The notes beneath the pieces are model-generated. The model was not told where the DNA came from. It did no database searches and saw only the letters and a program-made list of their open reading frames with translations. A stretch of 64,000 bases of DNA from contig NZ_OCMS01000002.1 of the NCBI RefSeq assembly GCF_900215325.1, forward strand, positions 868,001-932,000. Reading direction: 5' to 3'. Shown here one piece after another: positions 23,928 through 31,315 of this stretch (position 1 is its first letter; each line of letters begins with the position of its first letter). Origin of the DNA: Fibrobacter sp. UWB16. Lineage in GTDB: Bacteria; Fibrobacterota; Fibrobacteria; Fibrobacterales; Fibrobacteraceae. The translations under genes and the position numbers were made by a program.

Positions 23928-24920
23928 ATGATCGTCTCTTGGATGACAACGAATAAGTGTAACTTGACGTGCAAACACTGCTATCAGGACGCAGGCGAAA
24001 ACAAGTCTGCCGAACTCACGACATCAGAAGCGCTCAAGCTCATTGACGAAATTGCAAAGGCCGGATTCAAGATCATGATTTTCAGCGGTGGCGAACCGAT
24101 GACGCGCCCGGATATCGTGGAACTTGTGGCTCATGCCCGCGAACGTGGACTCCGCCCGGTGTTCGGTACCAACGGAACGCTCATCACGCACGATTTGGCG
24201 TTCAAGCTCAAGGAAGCGGGTGCTATGGCCATGGGTATAAGCGTTGATAGCATTGATCCCAAGCGTCATAACGATTTCCGTGGTCTTCCGAACGCCTTTG
24301 AACTCACGTTGATGGGCATTGAAAACTGCAAGGCGGCTGGCCTCCCATTTCAGATCCACACAACAATTATGGACTGGAACCAGAACGAAATCTTCGACAT
24401 CATGGACTGGGTCAAGGAAATCGGTGCCGTGAACCATCAGATCTTCTTCCTCATCCCGGTGGGTCGAGGCAAGGAAATCGAAGGCCATGCGCTCCGCGTT
24501 GCCGAATACGAAGGCCTCCTCCGCAAGATTATGGAAAAGAGCCGCACGCTCGGAATCCCGGTCAAGCCGACTTGCGCCCCGCAGTTCCTGCGCATTGCAG
24601 ACCAACTCGACATCAAGACGCGTTACAGCCGTGGTTGCCTTGCGGGCCTTGACTACTGCATCGTAAGCCCGATTGGCAAGGTGCGTCCCTGCGCTTACAT
24701 GATGGAAGAAGCGGGCGATGTTCACGATACGCCGTTTGACGAAATCTGGGCAAATGCCGAAATCTTCAAGCAGTTGCGTACAAAGGCATACAAGGGCGCT
24801 TGCAGTAAGTGCAAATTCAACGACCGCTGTGGCGGTTGCCGCGCCCGTGCCGCTTACTACCACGATGGCGACTACATGCAAGAAGACTCCTACTGCGCCT
24901 ACGGAAGAGGGTTGAAGTAG
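23928..24920 (+). CDS. ahbD: AhbD, radical SAM heme synthase (Fe-coproporphyrin III decarboxylase)
   Basis: A 330-residue radical SAM enzyme of the NirJ2/AhbD group that oxidatively decarboxylates two propionates of Fe-coproporphyrin III to give protoheme. The SAM cluster motif is CNLTCKHC near residue 11, followed by FSGGEPMTRPD. The C-terminal auxiliary cluster Cys residues are in RGCLAGLDYC, VRPCAYM and CSKCKFNDRCGGC. It is the last step of the pathway whose other genes lie at 8.5-19.7 kb. The ATG at 23928 follows GAGGT; an upstream TTG is not preferred. It is followed 2 bases later by tadA. Confidence 0.92.
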   Translation: MIVSWMTTNKCNLTCKHCYQDAGENKSAELTTSEALKLIDEIAKAGFKIMIFSGGEPMTRPDIVELVAHARERGLRPVFGTNGTLITHDLAFKLKEAGAMAMGISVDSIDPKRHNDFRGLPNAFELTLMGIENCKAAGLPFQIHTTIMDWNQNEIFDIMDWVKEIGAVNHQIFFLIPVGRGKEIEGHALRVAEYEGLLRKIMEKSRTLGIPVKPTCAPQFLRIADQLDIKTRYSRGCLAGLDYCIVSPIGKVRPCAYMMEEAGDVHDTPFDEIWANAEIFKQLRTKAYKGACSKCKFNDRCGGCRARAAYYHDGDYMQEDSYCAYGRGLK

Positions 24921-24922
24921 GT

Positions 24923-25486
24923 ATGAATAACGTAACCGATAGCAACGCCAATCTCTCGTCACTCGCCAAGGTTGGTGAGCCTGTCGAACCACGTCTTTCG
25001 TCTGATGATGAACGTTTCATGCGTATGGCGCTTCGTCAGGCGCAGATTGCTTTTGACATGAAGGAAATCCCCATCGGTTGCGTGATTGTAAAAGACGGAG
25101 TCGTGATAGGGAAGGGCTACAATCAAGTCGAACAGCTTAAGGACGCGACCGCCCATGCCGAAATCATTGCCATTGGCACTGCCGCAAGCACGCTTGACAA
25201 CTGGCGCTTGGATGGTTGCACGCTTTACGTGACGCTCGAACCATGCCCTATGTGCGCAGGAGCCATTCTCAATAGCCGTGTTTCCCGCATTGTTTACGGT
25301 TCTCCGGATTCCCGTTTCGGCGGCTGCGGCACCACCATCGACGTCATTACCGGCAATGCTCTCAAGCGCGCGGTTGAAGTCACGGGTGGCGTTCTCGCAG
25401 ACGAATGCCTTGGCCTTCTGAAAGGCTTTTTCCAGCAGATGCGCCTTGAAAAAGGCGATACTGGCGCAAAACCACCTACTCCGTGA
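24923..25486 (+). CDS. tadA: tRNA-specific adenosine deaminase
   Basis: A 187-residue zinc deaminase that makes inosine-34 in tRNA-Arg(ACG). The zinc ligands and catalytic Glu are in AHAEIIAIG and EPCPMCAGA, and FGGCGT is typical of TadA. About 28 extra residues precede DDERFMRMALRQA; they include AKVGEPVEP, encoded by a short GAGCCTGTCGAA repeat also found in cobA-hemD. Translation could instead begin later, but the ATG at 24923 is placed right behind the ahbD stop. The last ~10 residues (GDTGAKPPTP) are also extra. Confidence 0.93.
   Translation: MNNVTDSNANLSSLAKVGEPVEPRLSSDDERFMRMALRQAQIAFDMKEIPIGCVIVKDGVVIGKGYNQVEQLKDATAHAEIIAIGTAASTLDNWRLDGCTLYVTLEPCPMCAGAILNSRVSRIVYGSPDSRFGGCGTTIDVITGNALKRAVEVTGGVLADECLGLLKGFFQQMRLEKGDTGAKPPTP
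24970..24988 (+). repeat. Short GAGCCTGTCGAA repeat near the start of tadA
   Basis: It matches 14994-15012 in cobA-hemD with one difference and falls in an N-terminal extension absent from ordinary TadA. Confidence 0.5.
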
Positions 25487-25509
25487 TATTTTTTACTTAA
25501 ATTTAATGC

Positions 25510-26358
25510 ATGAATTTTACCAAGTTTAGCGCATTCTCCGCGCTCTCAACACTCTCTATTGCGCTATTGACACTTTGTTCCTGCGAACGGAACGAAATCC
25601 ATCTTTCTTTTAACACGCAAACCGTTTCCCCGCAGACGTTCGTTCTCGAATCGACGCTGAATGCAAGCATTCCTGGCGATTCCATCAACGAACCTGAATC
25701 CATGCGAACCCACGTGAATGTTCGCAGCACGATGAGCCTCCTCATGTCGTATGACGATGGCTCGGGCCGCTTCGAGATGAAAATCGATTCCGTCGATTAC
25801 ACCAGCGACAAGCGCTCTGTCGATGAATTCCGCAATATTGAAAAGTATTTATCCATTCAGAATTTCCAGTTCAAGCTCGATCACGATGGCATCATCACCG
25901 ATCCGACTATCGAAAATGCGCTTGATATGCCTTCCGAAGACGAACTGAATCTGATTCCGCTTTTCCTCAAGGCTCAGCCGCTTCTCCCCGAAAAGCCGGT
26001 CAAGCTTGGTGAATCCTGGGAACGCCAGATGCCGATTTTCGGCAAGGGTAATAGTTCCACGACCGTTTATAAGACATTCACGCTGCAAGACGTTTTCCTT
26101 CAGGATGGCGTTCGCATGGCTAAAATCCATATGGGTGTGAAATACCTCGAACTCCCGGACACGACTTCGAATTTACAGCTGAAGAGTAGCGACTATGTCG
26201 TTGGCGATGGCATGGTTCTCTTTGATGTCACTCATGGAATCATCTCGTCTGCCGAAATGAATCTCGTGGCAGTTATTGATGTTCGCGACCTTGTCGCTGG
26301 TGATACGCTTCCGAGCATGAACGTCAATCAGAAAATCACCTTGAGGAACGTTCAATGA
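25510..26358 (+). CDS. Putative lipoprotein of unknown function
   Basis: A 282-residue exported protein. The hydrophobic leader (about 5-24) ends in LTLCSC, where the second Cys can serve as the lipidation site, though the lipobox is not ideal. The rest is predicted beta-rich with IQNFQFKLDHDGIITDP and PEKPVKLGESWERQMPIF, a pattern of outer-membrane-associated lipoproteins with repeated strands. It is the first gene of a six-gene operon; its TGA overlaps the next ATG by four bases. No function is recognised. Confidence 0.75.
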   Translation: MNFTKFSAFSALSTLSIALLTLCSCERNEIHLSFNTQTVSPQTFVLESTLNASIPGDSINEPESMRTHVNVRSTMSLLMSYDDGSGRFEMKIDSVDYTSDKRSVDEFRNIEKYLSIQNFQFKLDHDGIITDPTIENALDMPSEDELNLIPLFLKAQPLLPEKPVKLGESWERQMPIFGKGNSSTTVYKTFTLQDVFLQDGVRMAKIHMGVKYLELPDTTSNLQLKSSDYVVGDGMVLFDVTHGIISSAEMNLVAVIDVRDLVAGDTLPSMNVNQKITLRNVQ

Positions 26359-27071
26359 AAAATTTAATCTGTTCCTCTCTCGTGGCTGTGGCGACAATTG
26401 CTAGTGTGGCTTTCGCTTCGGGTATGCCGTTCCCGGTGGCCGAAAACAACAAGGTCTTTTTGCAAGAAAAGGATAGCCCTTACGTGCTCGAACAGAGCGT
26501 GGTTGTCGGCGCTACGGATACGCTAGTCATTGAACCGGGTGTGACTGTGTTGATGGGCGAGTTTGCAAAGCTCATGATTCAGGGCTCGGTGAAAATTGCG
26601 GGTACAAACGATAAACCCGTTGTCTTTAGCGGAGCGGATTCCGTGGCTAACTGGAATGGTTTCCACATCATGTCTAGCGCGGGGGCTTTTGAAATTAAGA
26701 ACTTGACTGTCGAGAATGCATTCCGCAATACGATTTTCCGTTCTAGCGGTACTCTCGAGAACGTCAATTTCTTCAATAACTATTATGGCCTCTGGGTCGA
26801 TGAAAGCCCCAATGTGACGCTTGCCCGTTGCACGTTTGCTCATAACCGTTATGCCTTGTCTGTGAGGGCCGGTCGTGTCGTTTCGAACGGTACAAGCATC
26901 TCCGAAAACGTCTATGGTCTTTATCTCGAAACCGAAGGCAAGCTCGATGGCGATACGGACTTGATCCGCAATAATCAGGAATCCGATATCCGCAGTGAAG
27001 CTGCTGATTTGAAGACGAGTAAAAAGCGCGTCCGCCGCAACGTGTGGCACAACATCGAAGCGCGTTTCTAA
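26355..27071 (+). CDS. Secreted right-handed beta-helix protein
   Basis: A 238-residue protein with a signal peptide (cleavage after SVAFA near residue 21). It then has short repeated strands typical of parallel beta-helices: LVIEPGVTVLMG, LMIQGSVKIAGTNDKPVVFSG, NVTLARCTFAHNRYAL, GTSISENVYGLYLE. No pectate-lyase catalytic residues are evident, so it may be a structural or carbohydrate-binding protein. It overlaps the upstream lipoprotein gene by four bases (ATGA), so the two are translationally coupled. The next gene follows by nine bases. Confidence 0.8.
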   Translation: MKNLICSSLVAVATIASVAFASGMPFPVAENNKVFLQEKDSPYVLEQSVVVGATDTLVIEPGVTVLMGEFAKLMIQGSVKIAGTNDKPVVFSGADSVANWNGFHIMSSAGAFEIKNLTVENAFRNTIFRSSGTLENVNFFNNYYGLWVDESPNVTLARCTFAHNRYALSVRAGRVVSNGTSISENVYGLYLETEGKLDGDTDLIRNNQESDIRSEAADLKTSKKRVRRNVWHNIEARF

Positions 27072-27080
27072 GAGGTAGTC

Positions 27081-27998
27081 GTGGAAGAAGCTTTCCGTAG
27101 AGCCATACGTAAGATGACAGGGGCAAGCGTACGCTTGGCCGTGCGTCCGAATCGCTCGGCTATTGTCGCGACGCTTTCTCAGTCCATGATGGTCACGTGG
27201 TCGATTGCGCTCTTTGAACATCTCGACGCCATGCTCAACAATCCGGATGCAAATGTCGGCAGTTCCGAACTTATCTCATACAGCGAGTCTGCCTGGAAAC
27301 TTTGCGAATCGGGCTTCCCGCAGATTTTCAAGGATTGCGAAAAACTTTATAGCGAGTTCCGCGCCAAGTGGATCCAGCGCTTCTCGACAGATGAAGTCTT
27401 GCGACTCTTGCTTGAAGGCGGTGATTTCTTGGTCCATGATGAAGAAAAGGGCTGGGCTCTTACGGTCAAGAACAACAAGCAGGACATCAACAATTTTTAT
27501 TCGGCGACGATTCACTTGCTTGTGAGCGATGCCGAACCGTTGTTTGTGCGTATGCACGGCCGTGTGATGCAGTTGCAAGAAAAACTTTGCAAGTATTGGC
27601 TTTCTGAAAGTGCGGTGGACCCGGTGTCGAAGCTTTTGCCGTGCCTTGAAGCTTCGCTTCGCGAAAAAGAAAACGCCATGGTTGTCTCGCTCCGTACGTC
27701 CTTGAACTCGCTTGCGAAAAAACGTTTTGCGGCGGCGTTTGCCTCTAAAGGTCCGGTCCGTTACTATTCGTCCGCGATGTCTTGTGCCCGCAATGTGGGC
27801 CGCTACTGGAACCCGCATTACGCATACGAAAACTGCTTCCTTGCATTTACGGATGATTTTTGTGATTACGCCCAAGGGCTTACGACTCAGGTTATCGAAT
27901 GGTACCAGAGCAAGTGGTCTCTTTTCCTTCGCGGGTTCTCTCGCGGTCAGTTGAACTTGTTTGAAACAGTCGCTCCTTATCAAGCGCAGAATGTGTAG
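27081..27998 (+). CDS. Conserved-looking protein of unknown function in the motor operon
   Basis: A 305-residue, apparently cytoplasmic, helical protein with no signal peptide or membrane segment. It begins MEEAFRRAIRKMTGASVRLAV and ends near FLRGFSRGQLNLFETVAPYQAQ. I recognise no family. The GTG start at 27081 has AGAGG 6 bases upstream. It stops eight bases before the MotA/TolQ-like gene, so it is probably a partner of that complex. Comparison with ZorC (EH-signature) and TolQ-associated proteins by profile search would be the way to place it. Confidence 0.7.
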   Translation: MEEAFRRAIRKMTGASVRLAVRPNRSAIVATLSQSMMVTWSIALFEHLDAMLNNPDANVGSSELISYSESAWKLCESGFPQIFKDCEKLYSEFRAKWIQRFSTDEVLRLLLEGGDFLVHDEEKGWALTVKNNKQDINNFYSATIHLLVSDAEPLFVRMHGRVMQLQEKLCKYWLSESAVDPVSKLLPCLEASLREKENAMVVSLRTSLNSLAKKRFAAAFASKGPVRYYSSAMSCARNVGRYWNPHYAYENCFLAFTDDFCDYAQGLTTQVIEWYQSKWSLFLRGFSRGQLNLFETVAPYQAQNV

Positions 27999-28005
27999 GT
28001 AAAAA

Positions 28006-29904
28006 ATGAAAAATGCATTCAATACGATTCTTATTTTGACGGTGGTGGGTTTTATAGCCCTTATCGCAGGCGCTCTTTACTTTGGCGCCCCGGCATTTGG
28101 TTGGATCATCATGATCGCCATCATGGCTGTTTACTTGGTGGAGCAATTTTCTGCCATCCGCAAGATGAAGCAGATTATCGCCGAAGACGAAGTTATCGAT
28201 TCTTGCGAAAAAGGGAACGCTTATCCGGAGCCGGGAACGGGCGTTGTCGCGAAGAGAATTGAACTTGCAAAGCGTTTGTTGCAAAAGAACATCCGCCTGG
28301 ATTCCCCGATTGCGTTTGACGTGCTTTCGTCGGGTTCTTCGATTCCGCTCAACCGCAGCGTGGGTTCGACGGTCATTCTCCTTGGCCTTATGGGTACGTT
28401 CTTCGGCCTTATGCAGTCTGTGGCAACCGCTGGTGGTGCAATTGACAATTCCACGACGCAGGGCACGCTCGATACGATTCAGGTGCTCTTCCAGAACATG
28501 AAGGGCATTTTCGGTACTAGCCTTTGTGGTTTGTTTGCCGCTTTGATTTTGAGCGCTAGCCGCACGGTACTCAGCTCCAAGCGCGATGAATTCATGGCGC
28601 ACCTCGATACATTCACGCTAGACATGCAAGAAGACGAAAGCGCAGAAGGCGTGATTGAAGAAGACAAGAACGAACTCGAACGCCTCTTTGAATCTGTCGA
28701 AAAGAATTTGTCCGTGATTGCATCTTCCGTGAAGGAAGGCTTGGCTGGTGTTGTTTCGATGGTGGGCGAGGAACTCTCTGCCATGACTTCGAAGCTGAAC
28801 CAAGATGTCGTTGATTCTGTCCAGAAGGTTTCTACTGAAATGACCTCTTCTATTAAGACGGTCAACGATTCTCTCGCTGGTGCTGTGGCGAATATGAATG
28901 AATCGACGCAGAAGTTTGGCGAACTCGTTGGCGCTTCTGTGACGAACGCCTTTAGCCCGATTAACGAAAATATCGGTGCGCTCTCCAAGTCCGTTGAGGC
29001 AATCCCGTCGAAGCTCGACGATAAGCTTAATGGCATTTCTGCTGCCTTGAACGCAAGCCTCGATGGTCTTTCTTCAGGCGTTAAGTCTTCGCTTGATGGA
29101 GTTTCTGGCAATGTGGAAACCGCACTTTCTAAGGTCGCCTCTGAAGTTAAAGCAGGCCTCGACGGCGTTGCTGCTGATGTTAAGGCTGGCCTTCAGGATG
29201 TGGCGAAGGGCACGATGGATGTGGCATACCTTACTAAGGATGCTATGGACGAAGCTTCTAAGAGCATCGGTGATTCCGTTGCCGAACAGGTCAAGCAGTC
29301 TAGCGAACAGTGGGCCGACTTTATGCAGCGTCTCGAAGACAAGACGACTGCCAACGTGGATTCTCAGCGCGAAGGTCTCGAAACGCTCAAGAACGTGGCT
29401 CTCCAGGTTGCCGAAAAGGCTCAGGCGGGTTCTGCAGAACTTTCGCAGAATGTCTCCGAAAAGCTCGGCGCCCTTTCCTCCGACATTCTCGGCGCTTTCC
29501 AGAAACTTTCCGAAACGTCAAGCGTGCTTCTCGAAGCTCAAAAAGCTCTCACCGAAAGCATCGACAACCGCGTGGTCAAGGAAAAAGAAGCCACGGACGC
29601 TCTTGGCGGAAATATTGTGGAAACCGCAGAACTTATGCGCGTGAACCAGTCCGAACTCAGCGCCAATCTCGAAATGTTGCGTAGCGGCCTTGAAACGATT
29701 CTCGAAAAGCTCTCCGGCGATACCGCAGAACACGAAGAAGAAGACAACTTTGTTGAACACCTCAACCAGTCTCTTGAAGCCTTCCACGAACGCGCAAGCG
29801 AAGTGCTCATGGAAAATGCGGTCAAGACTCAGGAAATCTTGCTCGAAGTGCTCGAACAGACACAGCGTTCTGCAATCCCTGCTCAACCTAAAGCTGAAGG
29901 TTAA
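28006..29904 (+). CDS. MotA/TolQ/ExbB-family proton channel with a long helical tail (ZorA-like)
   Basis: A 632-residue protein. Two hydrophobic helices lie near 5-45 and the MotA/TolQ core spans about 115-195: VILLGLMGTFFGLMQSV, then FQNMKGIFGTSLCGLFAALILSASR. Residues ~215-600 form a long, Ser/Ala-rich amphipathic helical tail with recurring KAGLDGVAADVKAGL-like units. This is the architecture of ZorA, the stator of the Zorya anti-phage motor, which also pairs a MotA core with a long intracellular tail. It is followed two bases later by a MotB/OmpA-like partner, as in ZorAB. Whether it drives defence, envelope work or motility is not shown by the sequence. Confidence 0.85.
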   Translation: MKNAFNTILILTVVGFIALIAGALYFGAPAFGWIIMIAIMAVYLVEQFSAIRKMKQIIAEDEVIDSCEKGNAYPEPGTGVVAKRIELAKRLLQKNIRLDSPIAFDVLSSGSSIPLNRSVGSTVILLGLMGTFFGLMQSVATAGGAIDNSTTQGTLDTIQVLFQNMKGIFGTSLCGLFAALILSASRTVLSSKRDEFMAHLDTFTLDMQEDESAEGVIEEDKNELERLFESVEKNLSVIASSVKEGLAGVVSMVGEELSAMTSKLNQDVVDSVQKVSTEMTSSIKTVNDSLAGAVANMNESTQKFGELVGASVTNAFSPINENIGALSKSVEAIPSKLDDKLNGISAALNASLDGLSSGVKSSLDGVSGNVETALSKVASEVKAGLDGVAADVKAGLQDVAKGTMDVAYLTKDAMDEASKSIGDSVAEQVKQSSEQWADFMQRLEDKTTANVDSQREGLETLKNVALQVAEKAQAGSAELSQNVSEKLGALSSDILGAFQKLSETSSVLLEAQKALTESIDNRVVKEKEATDALGGNIVETAELMRVNQSELSANLEMLRSGLETILEKLSGDTAEHEEEDNFVEHLNQSLEAFHERASEVLMENAVKTQEILLEVLEQTQRSAIPAQPKAEG

Positions 29905-29906
29905 TC

Positions 29907-30557
29907 ATGCGTCGCAATAGAGACGAAAATAGCAATCCATGGATGGCGTACACGGACTTGGGCGTGGCCCTCGTTTCGCTCTTTATCCTTGCGTTTGTGG
30001 CGATGGCGACCCTCAAGGAACAAAAAGCGGAAGACCTCACGCGTACCGAAGAAGAAGTGCTCAGCTGCCAGGAACAGATGCGTAAGATTGCGGCAGAACG
30101 CAATGCGCTTTTGTCCAAGAGCTTGCAGACCTCCATCGAAGCAGGCCTTATCGCGCTCGAAGATGGCAAAATCCAGATCCAGGCGAGTTTCCTTTTCCCG
30201 ATTAACGGCGCAAACCTCACCAAGGAAGGCGAGGGCGTGATTCGCGGCATCAGCAAGGGGCTTTTGGAAGCGCTTGATTCTACGGACGTGATCATGGTGA
30301 GTGGCTTTACGGACGATATTCCGTTTAGCGGTTCGACATCCTATACGAACTGGAATCTTTCTACAGAACGTGCCGTGAACGTGGTCAAGATGCTCGTGAA
30401 AATGGGCTTCCCGCCCGATAGACTCTTTGCAGCAGGCTTTGGCGAACACCGCCCGAAATACCCGAACGACAGCGAAGAACATCGCCGTTTGAACCGTCGC
30501 GTGGAAATCGGTGTGACCCCGCTCCAGTCCAACAAAACAGCTGAGGTGACGCCCTAA
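29907..30557 (+). CDS. MotB/OmpA-family protein (ZorB-like partner)
   Basis: A 216-residue inner-membrane protein. A single N-terminal helix starts at NPWMAYTDLGVALVSLFILAF with the likely proton-carrying Asp at residue 17. A helical linker follows, then an OmpA/MotB domain (about 75-205) with FPINGANLTKEG, VSGFTDDIPFSG, NWNLSTERAVNVVKML and RRLNRRVEI that should bind peptidoglycan. The start with little cytoplasmic lead is like ZorB. It sits two bases after its MotA-like partner and overlaps the next gene by one base. Confidence 0.88.
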   Translation: MRRNRDENSNPWMAYTDLGVALVSLFILAFVAMATLKEQKAEDLTRTEEEVLSCQEQMRKIAAERNALLSKSLQTSIEAGLIALEDGKIQIQASFLFPINGANLTKEGEGVIRGISKGLLEALDSTDVIMVSGFTDDIPFSGSTSYTNWNLSTERAVNVVKMLVKMGFPPDRLFAAGFGEHRPKYPNDSEEHRRLNRRVEIGVTPLQSNKTAEVTP

Positions 30558-31222
30558 TGGAAGAGCTCACCGAAAAACTGTCCGAAATCAAGGTTAGTAT
30601 TGATGCCATTCGCAAGACTGGCAAGCTTTCGCATTGGCGGATGTTTTATGCGGATACGCTTTACACGCGTGCCCAGGAATATGTGGCGGTGGATCGTTAC
30701 CCCGAGGCAAAACTTGTGGCGCAGAAGCTGGATCGCTGGATTCAAGCCCACAAGCTCGCTCTCGAGACGAACAAGGGCGATGCGCGCCCGCCGATGATTT
30801 TCTGGAATGCTGACTTGTTGAACAACATTGTTAAACGCATCCGTTCGACACTCGAAACGAAAAAAATGCTCGTGCCGTCTACGGAACGTGATTCCATCAA
30901 TCGCCGTTTGAACATTGTCGATGGCTGGATCCAGAAAGGCGAATACCTTGTCGCGCACGATGAACTCTTAGCGCTCCGCAGCGCCTTGATTGCGCGTCTC
31001 CGCCGCAGTTACCGCGCTCGCATTGTCGCATCGTTTGCGTACAGTGGCGGATACGTTCAGCCGGCCGGTTCGACCGTGGGTCTTTACAACTCCCTCCACA
31101 CGCTCGAAGAAACGTTCCACATCGTTGGTGAACACGATCCGATTTGGATTGAAGACTTCCTCGAAATTTACAACGATTTGTTCAGAATCGTGGATCGATT
31201 AGTCCCGCAAGACAAAAAGTAA
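30557..31222 (+). CDS. Protein of unknown function, last gene of the motor operon
   Basis: A 221-residue, soluble, mostly helical protein that begins MEELTEKLSEIKVSIDAIRKTGKL. It contains the central segment RRSYRARIVASFAYSGGYVQP and is rich in Arg and Leu. I do not recognise it. The ATG overlaps the stop of the MotB-like gene (TAATG), so expression is tightly coupled to the motor pair. It does not resemble ZorC, ZorD, ZorE, ZorF or ZorG as far as I can judge by eye. It may be a cytoplasmic output of the motor. Confidence 0.7.
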   Translation: MEELTEKLSEIKVSIDAIRKTGKLSHWRMFYADTLYTRAQEYVAVDRYPEAKLVAQKLDRWIQAHKLALETNKGDARPPMIFWNADLLNNIVKRIRSTLETKKMLVPSTERDSINRRLNIVDGWIQKGEYLVAHDELLALRSALIARLRRSYRARIVASFAYSGGYVQPAGSTVGLYNSLHTLEETFHIVGEHDPIWIEDFLEIYNDLFRIVDRLVPQDKK

Positions 31223-31235
31223 AGTCTGTATAAAA

Positions 31236-31259
31236 AATGCCGCGCACTTATGCGCGGCA
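31236..31259 (-). terminator. Terminator of argH
   Basis: TGCCGCGCA (31238-31246) pairs with TGCGCGGCA (31251-31259) around CTTA. On the minus strand it is followed by a T6 run. It lies between the convergent motor operon and argH. Confidence 0.8.
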
Positions 31260-31273
31260 GTTTCACTTTGCAA

Positions 31274-31303
31274 TGTCATGCCCGCCATTGAGCGGGCATC
31301 TCC
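31274..31303 (+). repeat. TGTCAT..ATCTCC palindromic repeat
   Basis: A 30-bp intergenic copy with stem ATGCCCGC/GCGGGCAT, next to the argH 3' end. Confidence 0.88.
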
Positions 31304-31315
31304 ATCTCTGTCCAG

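Noticed and set aside
25510-31222. Complete canonical Zorya defence system
   Set aside because: Only the ZorA/ZorB-like pair is recognisable; none of ZorC, ZorD, ZorE, ZorF or ZorG could be identified.
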